From the NCBI RefSeq assembly GCF_000003815.2, contig NC_049984.1, positions 26,767,863-26,831,862 of the forward strand: a stretch of DNA of 64,000 nt. Direction: 5' to 3'. This stretch comes from Branchiostoma floridae (Eukaryota; Chordata; Leptocardii; Amphioxiformes; Branchiostomatidae). The position numbers and the translations under genes were made by a program. Below, piece by piece: positions 62,624-64,000 of the stretch (its first letter is position 1; each line of letters starts with the position of its first letter). The notes below the pieces were generated by a model that did no database searches, was not told where the DNA came from, and saw only the letters and a list, made by a program, of their open reading frames with translations.

Positions 62624-64000
62624 GAAAATATCATGTTTGGATAATGCATGGGTCTTTAGTTTTTTTTAGGAAGTACCTTATTGCCTAAAGGTGATTTATG
62701 CAAATCAGCATGACGTCATGATGATGTCATAGAGAGCTATATGGCCACGCCCATTTGGGGAAAAAATGCCAGAAAAGTGTTTTGCCCCGCTTGTAATTCG
62801 ACGATTGTTGTTGATACTTTACAGTAATGTATCTAATGGTCATTTAAAAAGATCTGTGCGTGGATTTCGTTATATCGTGTAATGCTGATTTTTTATGAAT
62901 TTTTTTCCTCGAATTTTTATTACCCCTTATGCTACCAGCAATTGGGAGCACTAAATAGCACCCTTTCGAGGCGGCTGCGCGAGACATTCTACCTTACAGG
63001 GTATATTTCAAAATAAGATCCATATTGACTAATTTTGATGAACAGTTTTTGGGGCGTGTCGCTCCGATAATCACATTGTGGTGGTAGTAGTGACACAATC
63101 CATTTTTATAGATCATAAAAGAATCAAAATGATAATTTGAGGTCAGATTTGTATTCGGCATGTGCTAAAACCTCCGTATACCAAGTTTTGTTCTTGTATC
63201 TTCAAGGAGAGGGAAAATATGGTGTTTTTGCATATTTAATTAGCTGACTCATATTTTATTACCCCTGGAACTCAATTATTCAGGATTATTTATCATTTAT
63301 GAATTAGATATGTAAATTTCATGGCCATAGTTAAATTCAGCATGTTACAAAACCCCAGTATACCAAGTTTTTTCCTTGTATCTTGTATGACTGTGGAGAT
63401 ATTGTAATCTTGCATATTTAATTAGCTGACCCGGAGAAATTATGGCGTAATTTTTAGGCCGTTGATGGCCATAACTCTCTAACGGTATGTCCGATTTTTT
63501 CGCAATAAAAACCATTCTATTTCTTTCACTAAGACCTATTCAATGATGTCAAGTTTGAAAAGCTGTGAAGAGTTTGAAATTTTTGTGTAATTTGAGACAG
63601 CTACTTTGACCTTGAAATTTGGCCAACAAAAACAAAATTTGATGGCAAAGTGTTCTATTTTTATAAAAATAGAAGTACCTATCTACTAACATTGATGGTT
63701 ATTTTTCGGAAAGAAATCTTGCTCAGACATACCTCCTGGCTACCTTAACCAACAAAGTAATTTAGTTCAGTTGTTAGCTTCACCAGCATGATGCGCAGTT
63801 CACCGTTCGGGTTTGGCACATTACAACTACATGGGGCTATAGAACGGTTGTGATGTCCATCCATTTATTTTTCTTCGCAGAAAAGTGTTATCTGGTGGCA
63901 ACTGAAACTTGCTTTTCCTATTCGTCCAATTAAGTATTTAAATGACAACCAACCTCCCATATTTCTGGAATGTGGAATGAGTTGCGGTGTTGTTTTTCCA
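62624..64000. other. No gene; AT-rich with a 182-bp duplication
   Basis: GTATACCAAGTTTT plus GCATATTTAATTAGCTGAC blocks occur twice, 182 bp apart (63176 and 63358). A CRE-like TGACGTCA lies at 62711. No coding sequence was recognised to the window end. Confidence 0.5.

Overview
This window is animal nuclear DNA. The visible genes are short exons with GT/AG borders, introns are AT-rich, the assembly has runs of N (22309, 23740, 24015, 25741, 26764), and most of the sequence is mobile-element debris and satellite. The element mix points to an amphioxus (Branchiostoma, possibly B. floridae): a Harbinger transposon, a MITE with GGCCACACCAATTTAATTTC ends, LINE tails ending in ATTC repeats, a tRNA-derived SINE, and SGNH-hydrolase, DIRS-like, BEL/Pao and Gypsy remnants. 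The genus is inferred from recognised repeat types; no search was run. No complete host gene was recognised.

Layout. 0-12 kb: unrecognised exons, LINE and endonuclease fragments, a helix-turn-helix integrase-like gene piece (5.2-5.8 kb), a palindromic minisatellite (6.5 kb), a MITE (7.3 kb), a frame-broken DNA polymerase B-type fragment (7.7-8.75 kb) and a LINE 3' end with poly(A) (11.5-12.04 kb). 12-25 kb: a small perfect palindrome between direct repeats, exon-like pieces, an SGNH hydrolase gene with one in-frame stop (15.2-15.8 kb), and broken Gypsy integrase, RecQ-like helicase, ParB-like, BEL/Pao integrase, LINE and DIRS-like sequences.

26.7-49.7 kb is the most structured part. Two related segments in opposite orientation (about 26.7-30.5 and 47.6-49.7 kb) enclose some 17 kb. 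That core contains a LINE fragment ending in a 40-bp snapback hairpin, three related satellite families (about 190, 200 and 215 bp), a nearly intact 5.05-kb Harbinger element (32084-37134), a SINE and a 1.5-kb inverted-repeat element (39183-40700). One arm carries a 2.3-kb insert that the other lacks.

49.7-64 kb: minus-strand exon-like pieces, many with good splice borders but no recognised function. Mixed among them are an OTU-like fragment, two related hAT-like fragments, a Gypsy pol fragment and an ISL2EU/Harbinger-type transposase fragment.

The only genes that clearly work together are the two Harbinger genes. The minus-strand transposase is open across both exons. Its convergent MADF/Myb-like partner is open across five exons apart from one apparent single-base deletion. 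Most other coding pieces are single domains broken by stops and frameshifts, as expected of decayed elements.
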